Source of the DNA: an uncultured Flavobacterium sp.
GTDB lineage: Bacteria; Bacteroidota; Bacteroidia; Flavobacteriales; Flavobacteriaceae
Length of the DNA stretch: 53,871 nt
NCBI GenBank assembly: GCA_937773775.1
Contig: CALJVL010000047.1
Span: forward strand, 1-53,871
Direction: 5' to 3'
Shown piece after piece: positions 25,165-33,815 of this stretch (within the stretch, counting starts at the first letter, position 1; each line of letters opens with the position of its first letter). The position numbers and the translations under genes are program-made. The notes under the pieces were generated by a model. It had not been told where the DNA came from and made no database searches. It saw only the letters and a program-made list of their open reading frames with translations.

Positions 25165-25617
25165 ATGCTAAAGAAAATCAACATACTTAATAAAAGAGCA
25201 CGTTACGATTATGAAATAATCGAAAAACTCACCGCAGGAATCGTTTTGGCCGGAACTGAAATTAAATCAATTCGTTTAGGTAAAGCAAACATTACCGAAA
25301 GTTTTTGTGAGTTTAGCGGGACGGAACTTTTTGCAATTAACACCTATATTGAGGAATATACTTTTGGAAATCAATTCAATCATAAAGCGCGAAGCGAACG
25401 AAAACTGCTGCTGAACAAGAAAGAATTAAAGAGCTTGGCAAAAAGTGTTCAAGCCAAAGGGTTAACTATTATCCCTTTAAAATTGTTCACTAACGAAAAA
25501 GGAATGGCTAAACTCGAAATAGGACTTTGCAGAGGAAAAAAAACCTACGATAAAAGAGAGTCACTTAAAGAACAAGACACCAAGCGTGATCTAGCCAGAA
25601 TCAAAAAAGAGTTTTAA
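25165..25617 (+). CDS. smpB: SsrA-binding protein SmpB
   Basis: The frame opens at 25096, but the -7 box lies inside that extension and the family start is ATG 25165 (MLKKINILNKRARYDYEI), giving 150 residues. SmpB binds tmRNA and brings it to stalled ribosomes for trans-translation. Conserved parts are NKRARYDYEIIEKLTAGIVLAGTEIKSIR, GKANITESFCEF, FNHKARSERKLLLNKKEL, GLTIIPLKLF and the basic tail KKTYDKRESLKEQDTKRDLARIKKEF. Likely leaderless. Terminator immediately downstream. The tmRNA gene itself is not in the window. Confidence 0.96.
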   Translation: MLKKINILNKRARYDYEIIEKLTAGIVLAGTEIKSIRLGKANITESFCEFSGTELFAINTYIEEYTFGNQFNHKARSERKLLLNKKELKSLAKSVQAKGLTIIPLKLFTNEKGMAKLEIGLCRGKKTYDKRESLKEQDTKRDLARIKKEF

Positions 25618-25626
25618 ATCAATATT

Positions 25627-25652
25627 AAGGTCAGAACATTTGACCTTTTTTT
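25627..25652 (+). terminator. smpB terminator
   Basis: AAGGTCA (25627-25633), loop GAACATT, TGACCTT (25641-25647), then T5. Ten bases after the smpB stop. Confidence 0.9.
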
Positions 25653-25706
25653 ACACGTGATTTAATGACTTAATTTGTCAAGACAATATAAACATGTTTT
25701 TTTTTA

Positions 25707-26756
25707 ATGAAAAGTTTACTTAAAAACGCTCGAGAACTAAAGGGATTAAAAACAAGGGAAGTAGCCCAATTATTAAGCATTGACCAAGCTTTAGTGAGTA
25801 AATTTGAGAGCGGAACGAGAAGACCAACCAAGGAGCAAATCACAAAATTGGCAGCACTGCTTGATGTTAATTTTGAAATATTGATGACCGCTTGGTTGAA
25901 AGAAAGAATCATTCATGAAATTGGCCAAGAAGAATTCGCTTTACAAGCACTCAAAGACGCCGAAGTCGAGATTAAATCCCTAAGAAAATCTGCTGCCAGT
26001 AAAATTTCGTCTCAGCTTCAAAAACTGTTGAATGAAATCGATAGATTAAAGCTAAAACTAGAAACTACTGAGCCAATTCACCGTTCTCAAATTACCCAAG
26101 ACTCAGAGCTAGAATATACATTTGAAAGTAATCGCATTGAAGGAAACACTTTGACGCTATCAGAAACTAATTTGGTTATCAATGAAGGTCAAACGATTTC
26201 AGGAAAAAATATGCGAGAACACATGGAAGCGCTAAATCATATTGAAGCGACAGCTTTTATCAAAAATATGGTAGACAAGAAGCTTTCCCTGAATGAAAGA
26301 GAGCTGACTTCTATACATAGTCTTATCCTGAGAGGGATACTTCCGAAAGAGGCTGGACAATACCGTAAAATCTCTTTCGTTTTAAAAGAAAACGGTTTTA
26401 CTCCGTCAGATCCTTCAAGAATTGAAAAAGAAATAGAAGCGCTATTTAAGTGGTATGAAAAGAACAGAAGCACTTTGCACCCCATTATTTTAGCTGCGGA
26501 AATGCATCAACGAATACTGGCTATTTACCCTTTCACGAATGCAAATGGAAAGGTGTCGAGATTGATTATGAATTTTGTTTTGTTGCAAAATGGCTATACC
26601 ATCGTCAACATTAAAGGTGATTCCGAAACCAGAATGCAATATTATAAAAAATTGGAAAATACTTTGACAGGGATTAGTAATGACTCCTTTATACTATTTA
26701 TTGCCCAAATCGAAAAAGAAACCTTAGAGCGTCAAGCCGCTACGCTATCACAATAA
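25707..26756 (+). CDS. XRE-HTH/Fic-domain fusion protein with altered catalytic motif
   Basis: This gene encodes 349 residues. Residues 3-60 are an XRE helix-turn-helix (ARELKGLKTREVAQLLSIDQALVSKFESGTRRPT). Residues 75-125 are charged and helical. Residues 130-340 are a Fic fold with an N-terminal inhibitory motif Ser141-x-x-x-Glu145-Gly-Asn (SNRIEGN). The catalytic loop should read HxFx(D/E)(G/A)N(G/K)RxxR, but here it is Tyr274-PFTNANGKVSR285: the catalytic His is Tyr, the acidic Asp/Glu is Asn278 and the Arg is Lys282. Flanking sequence (MHQRILAI before, LIMNFVLLQNGY after) is intact. AMP-transfer activity is therefore doubtful. It may be a Fic-derived regulator or act by different chemistry. 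Confidence 0.88.
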   Translation: MKSLLKNARELKGLKTREVAQLLSIDQALVSKFESGTRRPTKEQITKLAALLDVNFEILMTAWLKERIIHEIGQEEFALQALKDAEVEIKSLRKSAASKISSQLQKLLNEIDRLKLKLETTEPIHRSQITQDSELEYTFESNRIEGNTLTLSETNLVINEGQTISGKNMREHMEALNHIEATAFIKNMVDKKLSLNERELTSIHSLILRGILPKEAGQYRKISFVLKENGFTPSDPSRIEKEIEALFKWYEKNRSTLHPIILAAEMHQRILAIYPFTNANGKVSRLIMNFVLLQNGYTIVNIKGDSETRMQYYKKLENTLTGISNDSFILFIAQIEKETLERQAATLSQ

Positions 26757-26788
26757 GAAAATATTCAGAAGCACGAATGTATTTTTAT

Positions 26789-27430
26789 TTAATTTTTATG
26801 TTCTAACAAAGGAACAAATCGACATTCGCCCAATTCATGCTTCTCAAATTGAGTTTCATTTATCCGAATCAATAACGTCATTATTTGCACACCTTCTCCC
26901 AATGGAATAACGAGCCTACCCCCTATTTTTAATTGTGCCATCAAAGGTTGTGGTATGAAAGGTGCTCCGGCGGTAACAATGATACTGTCAAAGGGAGCAT
27001 AACTTGGTAAACCTTTATACCCGTCACCAAAAGAAAGATGTTTAGGACGAATTCCTAACTTGGGTAATAATACCGAAGTTTGTTTAAATAATTCATTTTG
27101 GCGTTCTACACTAAAAACTGTGGCTCCCATCAAACACAACACAGCTGTCTGATAACCTGAACCTGTGCCTATTTCTAAAACTTTATTTCCTTTTTTTATG
27201 TTCAATAATTGTGATTGGAAAGCGACAGTATAAGGTTGCGAAATGGTTTGACCAGCAGTGATAGGAAATGCCTTATCTTGATAAGCATAATCTTCAAAAC
27301 TAGAGTTCAAAAACAAGTGTCTCGGAATCTTTTTTATAGCTCCCAAAACATTTTCATCGGTAATTCCTTTTTCCTCTAAAACGCTTACTAATTGATTGCG
27401 AAGCCCTTGATGCTTACCTGTATCTTTCAA
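26789..27430 (-). CDS. pcm: Protein-L-isoaspartate O-methyltransferase
   Basis: This gene encodes 213 residues, starting at a TTG (27430). It repairs L-isoaspartyl residues in damaged proteins using S-adenosylmethionine. Motif I is VLEIGTGSGYQTAVLCLMG, and the Pcm-specific segments KIPRHLFLNSSFEDYAYQDKAFPITAGQTISQPYTVAFQSQLL and GDGYKGLPSYAPFDSIIVTAGAPFIPQPLMAQLKIGGRLVIPLG are complete. Convergent with the Fic gene. Cytosolic. Confidence 0.95.
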   Translation of the reverse strand: MKDTGKHQGLRNQLVSVLEEKGITDENVLGAIKKIPRHLFLNSSFEDYAYQDKAFPITAGQTISQPYTVAFQSQLLNIKKGNKVLEIGTGSGYQTAVLCLMGATVFSVERQNELFKQTSVLLPKLGIRPKHLSFGDGYKGLPSYAPFDSIIVTAGAPFIPQPLMAQLKIGGRLVIPLGEGVQIMTLLIRINETQFEKHELGECRFVPLLEHKN

Positions 27431-27548
27431 AGTTTATTATTTAATTTTGGTAAAAATAGAAAACAAATTCTAATTCCAATTGTCAAATATTAATTTTAAA
27501 TCATCAAATAATTGTTGCTTATCCTTAACGGTTTAATCATTAAATTGT

Positions 27549-27556
27549 TATTTTTG
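27549..27556 (+). promoter_or_regulatory. -7 box for the Gfo/Idh oxidoreductase gene
   Basis: TATTTTTG matches TAnnTTTG, 16 bases before the ATG at 27573. No clear -33 element. Confidence 0.55.
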
Positions 27557-27572
27557 TGGAAACAACATCATT

Positions 27573-28538
27573 ATGCTGAAAATTGGAGTACTAGGTGCTG
27601 GTCATCTTGGAAAAATACATTTACGTTTATTACAACAATCTGAAAAATATGAATTAGTTGGCTTTTACGATCCCAATCAAGAAAACGCCGATAAAATATC
27701 AAAGGAATTTGGCTATAAACATTTTAGTACAATAGCAACACTTATCCATGCGGTTGACGTTATTGACATTGTTACCCCTACACTTTCCCACTACAAATGC
27801 GCTAAAGTTGCAATCAAGTCAGGTAAGCATGTTTTCATAGAAAAACCCATCTCAAATACATTGGCGGAAGCCGAAGAAATTATTGCATTAGCTAAAGAAT
27901 ATAATGTCAAAGGGCAAGTGGGGCATGTGGAGCGATTCAATCCCGCATTTATTGCCACCAAAAACATGATTGAAAACCCCATGTTTATTGAAACGCATCG
28001 TTTGGCAGAATTCAATCCGCGAGGTACGGACGTTCCAGTAGTCTTGGATTTAATGATACATGACATTGACGTTGTTTTGAGTGTAGTAAAATCTAAAGTA
28101 AAAAATATTAGCGCCAGCGGCGTTTCCGTTATCAGTGATACTCCGGACATTGCAAATGCCCGGATCGAATTCGAAAACGGTTGTGTAGCCAATTTGACAG
28201 CTAGCCGAATTTCGATGAAAAATATGCGTAAAACACGTTTCTTTCAAAAGGACGCTTACATTTCTGTAGATTTCTTGGAAAAAAAATGTGAAGTTGTTAA
28301 AATGAAAGATGCCCCAGAAGTACCGGGAGATTTTGACATGATTTTACAAAATGCCGAAGGCATAAAAAAACAGATTTACTTTTCTAACCCTGAGGTGCAA
28401 CAAAACAATGCGATCCTTGATGAATTAGAAACTTTTGCCGATGCGATAAATACTAATTCAACTCCTATTGTAACATTGGAACAAGCAACAGAAGCCTTAA
28501 GAGTGGCCTACCAAATTATTGACTGTTTTAAAAAATAG
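27573..28538 (+). CDS. Gfo/Idh/MocA-family NAD(P)-dependent oxidoreductase
   Basis: This gene encodes 321 residues. The Rossmann motif is at the start (IGVLGAGHLGKIHLRLLQQ). The family signature KSGKHVFIEKPISNTLAEAEEI contains the EKP catalytic lysine, and GHVERFNPAF plus LDLMIHDIDVVLSVV (conserved D-x-x-x-H-D) follow. The HVERFNPA variant is typical of the Bacteroidota branch near UDP-sugar or inositol-like dehydrogenases, but I cannot assign a substrate. Followed after 59 bp by a 3-hydroxyacyl-CoA dehydrogenase gene in the same direction. Confidence 0.9.
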   Translation: MLKIGVLGAGHLGKIHLRLLQQSEKYELVGFYDPNQENADKISKEFGYKHFSTIATLIHAVDVIDIVTPTLSHYKCAKVAIKSGKHVFIEKPISNTLAEAEEIIALAKEYNVKGQVGHVERFNPAFIATKNMIENPMFIETHRLAEFNPRGTDVPVVLDLMIHDIDVVLSVVKSKVKNISASGVSVISDTPDIANARIEFENGCVANLTASRISMKNMRKTRFFQKDAYISVDFLEKKCEVVKMKDAPEVPGDFDMILQNAEGIKKQIYFSNPEVQQNNAILDELETFADAINTNSTPIVTLEQATEALRVAYQIIDCFKK

Positions 28539-28597
28539 ATTAACGATTCGGATTTAAAAGTTTAACGAGAAGACTTTAAAATAAAAATACAAATTAA

Positions 28598-29485
28598 ATG
28601 AAAATTATAGCAGTAATAGGAGCAGGAACAATGGGTAATGGAATTGCCCACACTTTTGCCCAAAGTGGTTTTACCGTAAAATTAATTGATTTATCTGAAA
28701 AGTCCTTGGACAAAGGGATGGCTACAATAGCTGCCAACTTGGATAGAATGGTGTCCAAAGGAACCATCACACAAGAAGACAAAGCCAAAACGATCACAAA
28801 CATAATTACCTATACCGACATCAAAGATGGTGTGGTTGGTGCTGATTTAGTAGTTGAAGCCGCTACGGAAAATATTGAGTTGAAACTGAACATTTTCAGG
28901 CAATTGAATGATGCCTGTTCTCACAACACTATCCTAGCTACAAACACCTCTTCCATTTCTATTACTCAAATTGGAGCAGTGGTTACACACCCGGAACGCG
29001 TTATCGGGATGCACTTTATGAATCCTGTGCCCATTATGAAATTGGTCGAAATAATCCGCGGTTATAATACGAGTGATGAAGTAACACAGGTCATTATGAA
29101 ATTGGCCGAAAAGTTAGGAAAAACACCCGTAGAAGTTAATGATTACCCTGGTTTTGTGGCCAATAGAATTTTGATGCCACTGATCAATGAAGCTATCGAA
29201 ACTTTATACAACAAAGTGGCCGGTGTCTATGAAATCGATACTGTAATGAAACTGGGAATGGGACACCCTATGGGCCCACTGCAATTAGCAGATTTTATTG
29301 GACTTGACGTATGCTTGGCAATTTTAAACGTTATGTACGATGGGTTTAAGAATCCAAAATACGCCCCTTGCCCATTATTGATAAATATGGTTCGTGCCGG
29401 CAAGCTAGGAGTAAAGTCGGGTGAAGGTTTCTACGATTATTCTGAAAGCAAAAAAGCAGAAAAAATCTCTAAACAATTTATATAA
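28598..29485 (+). CDS. 3-hydroxybutyryl-CoA dehydrogenase
   Basis: This gene encodes 295 residues. It oxidises 3-hydroxyacyl-CoA to 3-ketoacyl-CoA with NAD+ (Hbd/PaaH type). The NAD site is IAVIGAGTMGNGIAHTFAQSG. Catalytic and signature parts are TNTSSISITQIGAVVTHPERVIGMHFMNPVPIMKLVEII, VNDYPGFVANRILMPLINEAI (H-x..E...N set) and KLGMGHPMGPLQLADFIGLDVCLAI. Single-domain length agrees with stand-alone HBDHs. The pathway is fatty-acid or aromatic degradation, undecided. Confidence 0.93.
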   Translation: MKIIAVIGAGTMGNGIAHTFAQSGFTVKLIDLSEKSLDKGMATIAANLDRMVSKGTITQEDKAKTITNIITYTDIKDGVVGADLVVEAATENIELKLNIFRQLNDACSHNTILATNTSSISITQIGAVVTHPERVIGMHFMNPVPIMKLVEIIRGYNTSDEVTQVIMKLAEKLGKTPVEVNDYPGFVANRILMPLINEAIETLYNKVAGVYEIDTVMKLGMGHPMGPLQLADFIGLDVCLAILNVMYDGFKNPKYAPCPLLINMVRAGKLGVKSGEGFYDYSESKKAEKISKQFI

Positions 29486-29491
29486 AAGTCA

Positions 29492-29550
29492 CAGTATTCG
29501 ATTGTAGTTTGCAGCCTTGGCGATGAATACAGAAACTGAATACTGAATAC
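29492..29550. repeat. Period-7 repeat and hairpin before the DUF1015 gene
   Basis: CTGAATACTGAATAC (29536-29550) is a two-copy heptamer ending 5 bases before the ATG at 29556. Its GAATACTG is complementary to CAGTATTC at 29492-29499, so a hairpin is possible. Same design as the elements before trpD and trpC. Confidence 0.65.
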
Positions 29551-29555
29551 AATAA

Positions 29556-30779
29556 ATGATGGCAAAAATAATCCCTTTCATAGCAGTTCGACCCACACGA
29601 GATAAAGTTTGCCTTGTAACTTGCCGCTCTTATGAAGAATACGGCACAGCTGAATTAGCGGCACAGTTAGATTTCAATCCGCTCTCCTTTTTACATGTCT
29701 TAAAACCGGCTTATACCAATCAAGAAACCGTTTCTTTTGAAAAAAGATACCGCCAAGTAAATCAAAGATACCAAGATTTCAAAATCGAAAACATATTAGT
29801 TAAAGACAAAAAACCGGCGATTTATATTCATAAAATTGTAACTAAAAACCAAGCATTCACAGGAATTATTGTAGGAACTAGCATTGAAGATTATCGCAAT
29901 AACATCATCAAGAAACATGAGGAAACGATCGCATTTAGAGTGCGATTACTAAAAGAATACATGAAACATTCCGAGTTCAACACGGAACCCGTTTTAATAA
30001 CCTATCCAGATAATAAGACAATTGAAAACTGGATATTCAGTTGTACCCAAAAATTAGCTGACTTTGAGTTTTCAACAACTAAGAAAGAAATTAATTATTT
30101 ATGGAAAATTGATGATGCTGTAGAAGTCAATTGGATTCAAAACATATTCGAAAAAATAAATACGCTCTATGTTGCTGATGGTCACCATCGCTCAGAAGCG
30201 GCAAAATTATTGTCGGAAGAAAATGAAAATAAGGATAATACCGCAAAAAATTATTTGTTGAGTTATTTAATATCTGAAAACAATGTCAAAATATATGAAT
30301 TCAATCGGTTAATAAAGGATTTAAACGGCCTGCAAAAAGAGGAATTTATCAATAAATTAGATGAAAATTTCATTGTCGAAAATAAAAACCAACAACCATT
30401 CCACCCAGCCGGAAAACATCAATTTGGAATGTATCTCGACAGTGAATTTTATAGTCTAATTTTAAGAAAGGAAAAACAGCTTTTTGAAACTCCTTTGGAA
30501 AGTCTGGATAGCCAGATTTTATATGAAACGGTTCTCTTACCTCTTTTGGCCATTAAAGATTTACGTAATGATGAACGCATCGAATATCTTTCTGGAAAAC
30601 AATCCATTTTGGAACTGAAAAAGATCATCGATGAAGGTGAATTCGAACTGGGCTTTATTCTCTTTCCTTCTAACATAAATGAAATTAAAGCTTTGGCTGA
30701 TGGCAACTTCATTATGCCACCAAAAAGCACCTACATCGAACCAAAGTTCAGAAGTGGCATTGTCATTTACGAGATTTAA
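29556..30779 (+). CDS. DUF1015 family protein
   Basis: This gene encodes 407 residues, starting MMAKIIPFIAVRPTRDKVCLVTCRSYEEY (either of two adjacent ATG codons). The family landmarks are FLHVLKPAY, FEKRYRQVNQRYQDF, YIHKIVTKNQAFTGIIVGTSIEDYRNNIIKKHEETI, the conserved VADGHHRSEAA box and the C-terminal FRSGIVIYEI. DUF1015 is widespread in Bacteroidota and Firmicutes. The His-rich GHHR box looks like a binding or catalytic site, but no activity is established. A yggS gene follows after 31 bp. Confidence 0.92.
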   Translation: MMAKIIPFIAVRPTRDKVCLVTCRSYEEYGTAELAAQLDFNPLSFLHVLKPAYTNQETVSFEKRYRQVNQRYQDFKIENILVKDKKPAIYIHKIVTKNQAFTGIIVGTSIEDYRNNIIKKHEETIAFRVRLLKEYMKHSEFNTEPVLITYPDNKTIENWIFSCTQKLADFEFSTTKKEINYLWKIDDAVEVNWIQNIFEKINTLYVADGHHRSEAAKLLSEENENKDNTAKNYLLSYLISENNVKIYEFNRLIKDLNGLQKEEFINKLDENFIVENKNQQPFHPAGKHQFGMYLDSEFYSLILRKEKQLFETPLESLDSQILYETVLLPLLAIKDLRNDERIEYLSGKQSILELKKIIDEGEFELGFILFPSNINEIKALADGNFIMPPKSTYIEPKFRSGIVIYEI

Positions 30780-30810
30780 ATTCGATAAAACAATTCTAAA
30801 AAATAAAATA

Positions 30811-31473
30811 ATGTCAATAGCTAAAAATTTACATTCGATAAAAAATAATTTGCCTGAACAAGTTACACTAGTTGCAGTTTCAAAAACGAAACCAGTCCCT
30901 GATTTGATGGAAGCTTACGAAGCCGGTCAACGAGTTTTTGGGGAAAATAAAATCCAAGAAATGGCGGATAAATGGGAGCAAATGCCAAAAGATATACAAT
31001 GGCATATGATTGGACACGTTCAAACAAATAAAGTGAAATTTATGGCGCCATTTGTGAGCTTAGTCCATGGAGTCGATAGTTTCAAATTATTAAAGGAGAT
31101 CAACAAACAGGCCGCTAAGAACGATCGAGTTATCGATTGTCTGCTACAGATGCATATTGCGGAAGAGGAAACGAAATTTGGTCTAGATCATAAGGAATTG
31201 AAAGACATACTGGATTCCGATGAATTTAACGAAATGAAAAATATTTGCATTACAGGGTTGATGGGGATGGCTACTTTTACGGAAGATCAAAACCAAATCA
31301 AAAAAGAATTTAGCCATTTAAAATCCATTTTCGATTATTTAACCACAAATTCAAAAACCAAGAACCTAGAATCTAAAATCCTTTCTATGGGTATGTCGGG
31401 TGATTACAAACTCGCTATCGAATACGGTAGCACGATGATTCGTATTGGAAGTAGTATCTTTGGCAAACGATAA
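30811..31473 (+). CDS. YggS/PROSC-type PLP homeostasis protein
   Basis: The frame is open further upstream, but ATG 30811 gives the proper start (MSIAKNLHSIKNNLP): 220 residues. The PLP lysine is in TLVAVSKTKPVPDLMEAY. VFGENKIQEMADKWEQMPKDIQWHMIGHVQTNKVKF is the family's signature, and LSMGMSGDYKLAIEYGSTMIRIGSSIFGKR closes the barrel with the phosphate site. It has no known catalytic activity and buffers pyridoxal phosphate. Usually a neighbour of cell-division or proC genes elsewhere; here it follows DUF1015. Confidence 0.95.
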   Translation: MSIAKNLHSIKNNLPEQVTLVAVSKTKPVPDLMEAYEAGQRVFGENKIQEMADKWEQMPKDIQWHMIGHVQTNKVKFMAPFVSLVHGVDSFKLLKEINKQAAKNDRVIDCLLQMHIAEEETKFGLDHKELKDILDSDEFNEMKNICITGLMGMATFTEDQNQIKKEFSHLKSIFDYLTTNSKTKNLESKILSMGMSGDYKLAIEYGSTMIRIGSSIFGKR

Positions 31474-31550
31474 TGGTTTTTAAATGGTGATCAACTCTTA
31501 GTGGTCCTAATTTGAAATTAATTTCTAAAAACTATAAACTTAATACAAAA

Positions 31551-32912
31551 TTGTACGCAATACTCGACATAGAAACCACAGGAGGACAATTCAACGAAGA
31601 AGGGATCACCGAAATCGCCATATATAAATTTGACGGTCATGAAATCGTAGATCAATTCATCAGTTTAGTCAACCCTGAAATCCCAATTCAACCTTTTGTA
31701 GTTAAACTAACAGGGATAAATAATGCCATGTTACATTCTGCCCCTAAGTTTTTTGAAGTGGCAAAACGCATTATTGAAATGACTAATGATTGTGTTCTAG
31801 TCGCGCATAATGCCGATTTTGATTATCGCATATTACGCACTGAATTTAGACGTTTAGGATATGATTTTAACCAAAGAACGCTTTGCACAGTTGAACTATC
31901 CAAAAAACTATTACCTGAACAGCCCTCGCACAGTTTAGGAAAATTGGTTCGTGCCTTAGGAATTCCAATGGCCGACAGACACCGAGCAAGCGGGGACGCC
32001 ATGGCAACGGTGAAGTTATTCAAAATGCTTTTGGATAAAGATTTAGAAAAAGAAATAATTAAAGACTTCATAAAATTTAAAATCGAAAAAGGTTTAGCTC
32101 CAAAATTAATTGATATTTTAAATGTTTTGCCTGCAGTAACTGGTGTTTACTATATTTACAACGAAAGTGGTACTCTTATTTATATTGGGAAAAGTATAAA
32201 CATCAGAAAAAGAGTAAACCAGCATTTTACGGGCATAACTAATAGTGCTAAAAAAATCCAAATTGAAGTATTTGCCGTAACTTATGAAGAAACAGGAAGT
32301 GAATTGGTGGCACTTTTAAAAGAAAGTGAAGAAATCAAGAAAAACAAGCCTAAATATAATAGAGCACAGCGAAAAAGTATTTTTCAATGGGCACTGTATT
32401 CGGAAATGGATGAGCAAGGCTATTTGAACTTAAGATTGTTAAAGGCGGACGGACGTAAAAAAGAAATCACTTCATTCACAAGCTTACAAGAAGGGAAAAA
32501 TAGTTTGTTTAAAATTACTGATAAGTATAATTTATGTCAAAAATACACAGGCCTATATCAAACAAAAGCGGCTTGTTTTCAATATAAAATAAAAGAGTGT
32601 GATGGCGCCTGCCTAGGAATAATATCTACAGAAGAATACAATTTAAGAGTATCAGCTTTCATTACTGCTAATAGTTTTGAAAACCAAAATATGGTTATTG
32701 TTGAAAAAGGAAGGACTGTCAATGAACGTAGCGCTGTGCTAGTTGAAAACGGTGTTTACAAAGGCTATACTTTCTATGATTTAAATTATCAGATATCAAA
32801 TATTAAAATTCTGAAAAACATACTCATTCCGATGCAAAACAATCGTGATACCCGCAATATTATTCAAGGACACATAAGAAAAAACAAAGGTTTTAAGATC
32901 CTAAAATTGTAA
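31551..32912 (+). CDS. DnaQ-type exonuclease fused to a GIY-YIG (UvrC/Cho-like) endonuclease domain
   Basis: I start at the TTG at 31551 (MYAILDIETTGG), giving 453 residues; a TTG at 31512 would add 13. Residues 1-165 are a DEDDh 3'-5' exonuclease: DIETTGG (motif I), AHNADFDYRIL (II) and HRASGDAMAT (III). Residues about 185-265 are a GIY-YIG nuclease like the UvrC N-terminal domain: GVYYIY, LIYIGKSINIRKRVNQHF and LLKESEEIKKNKPKYN with its conserved Glu. The rest (LCQKYTGLYQTKAACFQYKIKECDGACLG) has the Cys-containing UvrC-like region. UvrC's EndoV and HhH parts are missing. Such Cho-like fusions probably cut near DNA lesions and trim. Repair role inferred. Confidence 0.88.
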   Translation: MYAILDIETTGGQFNEEGITEIAIYKFDGHEIVDQFISLVNPEIPIQPFVVKLTGINNAMLHSAPKFFEVAKRIIEMTNDCVLVAHNADFDYRILRTEFRRLGYDFNQRTLCTVELSKKLLPEQPSHSLGKLVRALGIPMADRHRASGDAMATVKLFKMLLDKDLEKEIIKDFIKFKIEKGLAPKLIDILNVLPAVTGVYYIYNESGTLIYIGKSINIRKRVNQHFTGITNSAKKIQIEVFAVTYEETGSELVALLKESEEIKKNKPKYNRAQRKSIFQWALYSEMDEQGYLNLRLLKADGRKKEITSFTSLQEGKNSLFKITDKYNLCQKYTGLYQTKAACFQYKIKECDGACLGIISTEEYNLRVSAFITANSFENQNMVIVEKGRTVNERSAVLVENGVYKGYTFYDLNYQISNIKILKNILIPMQNNRDTRNIIQGHIRKNKGFKILKL

Positions 32913-32940
32913 TGCAGATTCTAAATTTCATTTCTTACAT

Positions 32941-33768
32941 ATGCGTAAAGTCAAATCGAAATACGACATTTTTAAACAAAGAGTACATATAATTATCTAT
33001 GGCACTGGAACAAAAGCTGGTCGTTATTTTGATTTAATTCTTTTAGCAATCATCTTACTAAGCGTACTTTTAGTAATGATGGAAACCGTCACCGAATTTG
33101 ATTTAAAATACCATTCCGAACTCGTTTTTCTTGAATGGATCATCACTGGATTCTTTACAATTGAATATATTTTACGTATCATTTCCATCAATAAGCCTTG
33201 GAAGTACATATTTAGTTTTTACGGTATTATAGATTTACTTGCTACTTTACCAATGTACTTATCTCTTTTCTTCTTAGGCACTAGCATATTAAGCGTAGTT
33301 CGCTCATTACGATTATTGCGATTGTTCAAGATTTTAAATCATCCGAAGTTTACGAGCCAGTCTGTTCAACTAAAAAAGGCAATCAATGCTAGTCGTGGTA
33401 AAATTATAGTTTTCATCTATTTTGTCCTCATAATAACCATCATAATAGGTTCTATTATGTATGTTGTTGAGGGCAAGCAAAGCGGCTTTACCAGTATACC
33501 ATCCAGCATTTATTGGACTATCGTAACACTGACGACCGTGGGTTATGGAGATATTTCTCCCGTAACTCCTTTAGGACAGTTTATCGCCTCCTTTGTAATG
33601 ATTTTGGGATATGGTATCATAGCAGTACCTACAGGAATTGTAACATCAGAAATAGCCAAAACGACTCAGAGAACTTCACGTCATCTGCAAGCTGCTTGCA
33701 CAGGCTGCGGAGCAAAGGACTATCCTACTAATGCGAATTTTTGCCATAAATGCGGTAACTCTCTTTAA
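32941..33768 (+). CDS. Voltage-gated-like potassium channel with C-terminal zinc ribbon
   Basis: This gene encodes 275 residues. Six membrane segments are seen: S1 about 30-48 (LILLAIILLSVLLVMM), S2 about 68-85, S3 about 97-118, the S4 with regular arginines VVRSLRLLRLFKIL, S5 about 155-175 (IVFIYFVLIITIIIGSIMY), and S6 about 210-235 after the pore. The selectivity filter is intact in WTIVTLTTVGYGDISP. After S6 comes a short tail with CTGCG...FCHKCG, a four-cysteine zinc ribbon instead of a large ligand-binding domain. It conducts K+ across the inner membrane. The ribbon may tune gating or assembly. Confidence 0.92.
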   Translation: MRKVKSKYDIFKQRVHIIIYGTGTKAGRYFDLILLAIILLSVLLVMMETVTEFDLKYHSELVFLEWIITGFFTIEYILRIISINKPWKYIFSFYGIIDLLATLPMYLSLFFLGTSILSVVRSLRLLRLFKILNHPKFTSQSVQLKKAINASRGKIIVFIYFVLIITIIIGSIMYVVEGKQSGFTSIPSSIYWTIVTLTTVGYGDISPVTPLGQFIASFVMILGYGIIAVPTGIVTSEIAKTTQRTSRHLQAACTGCGAKDYPTNANFCHKCGNSL

Positions 33769-33815
33769 GATAATCTGAAAGAGAGTTGTTTCAAGTTACA
33801 GACTTCGACTACTAG

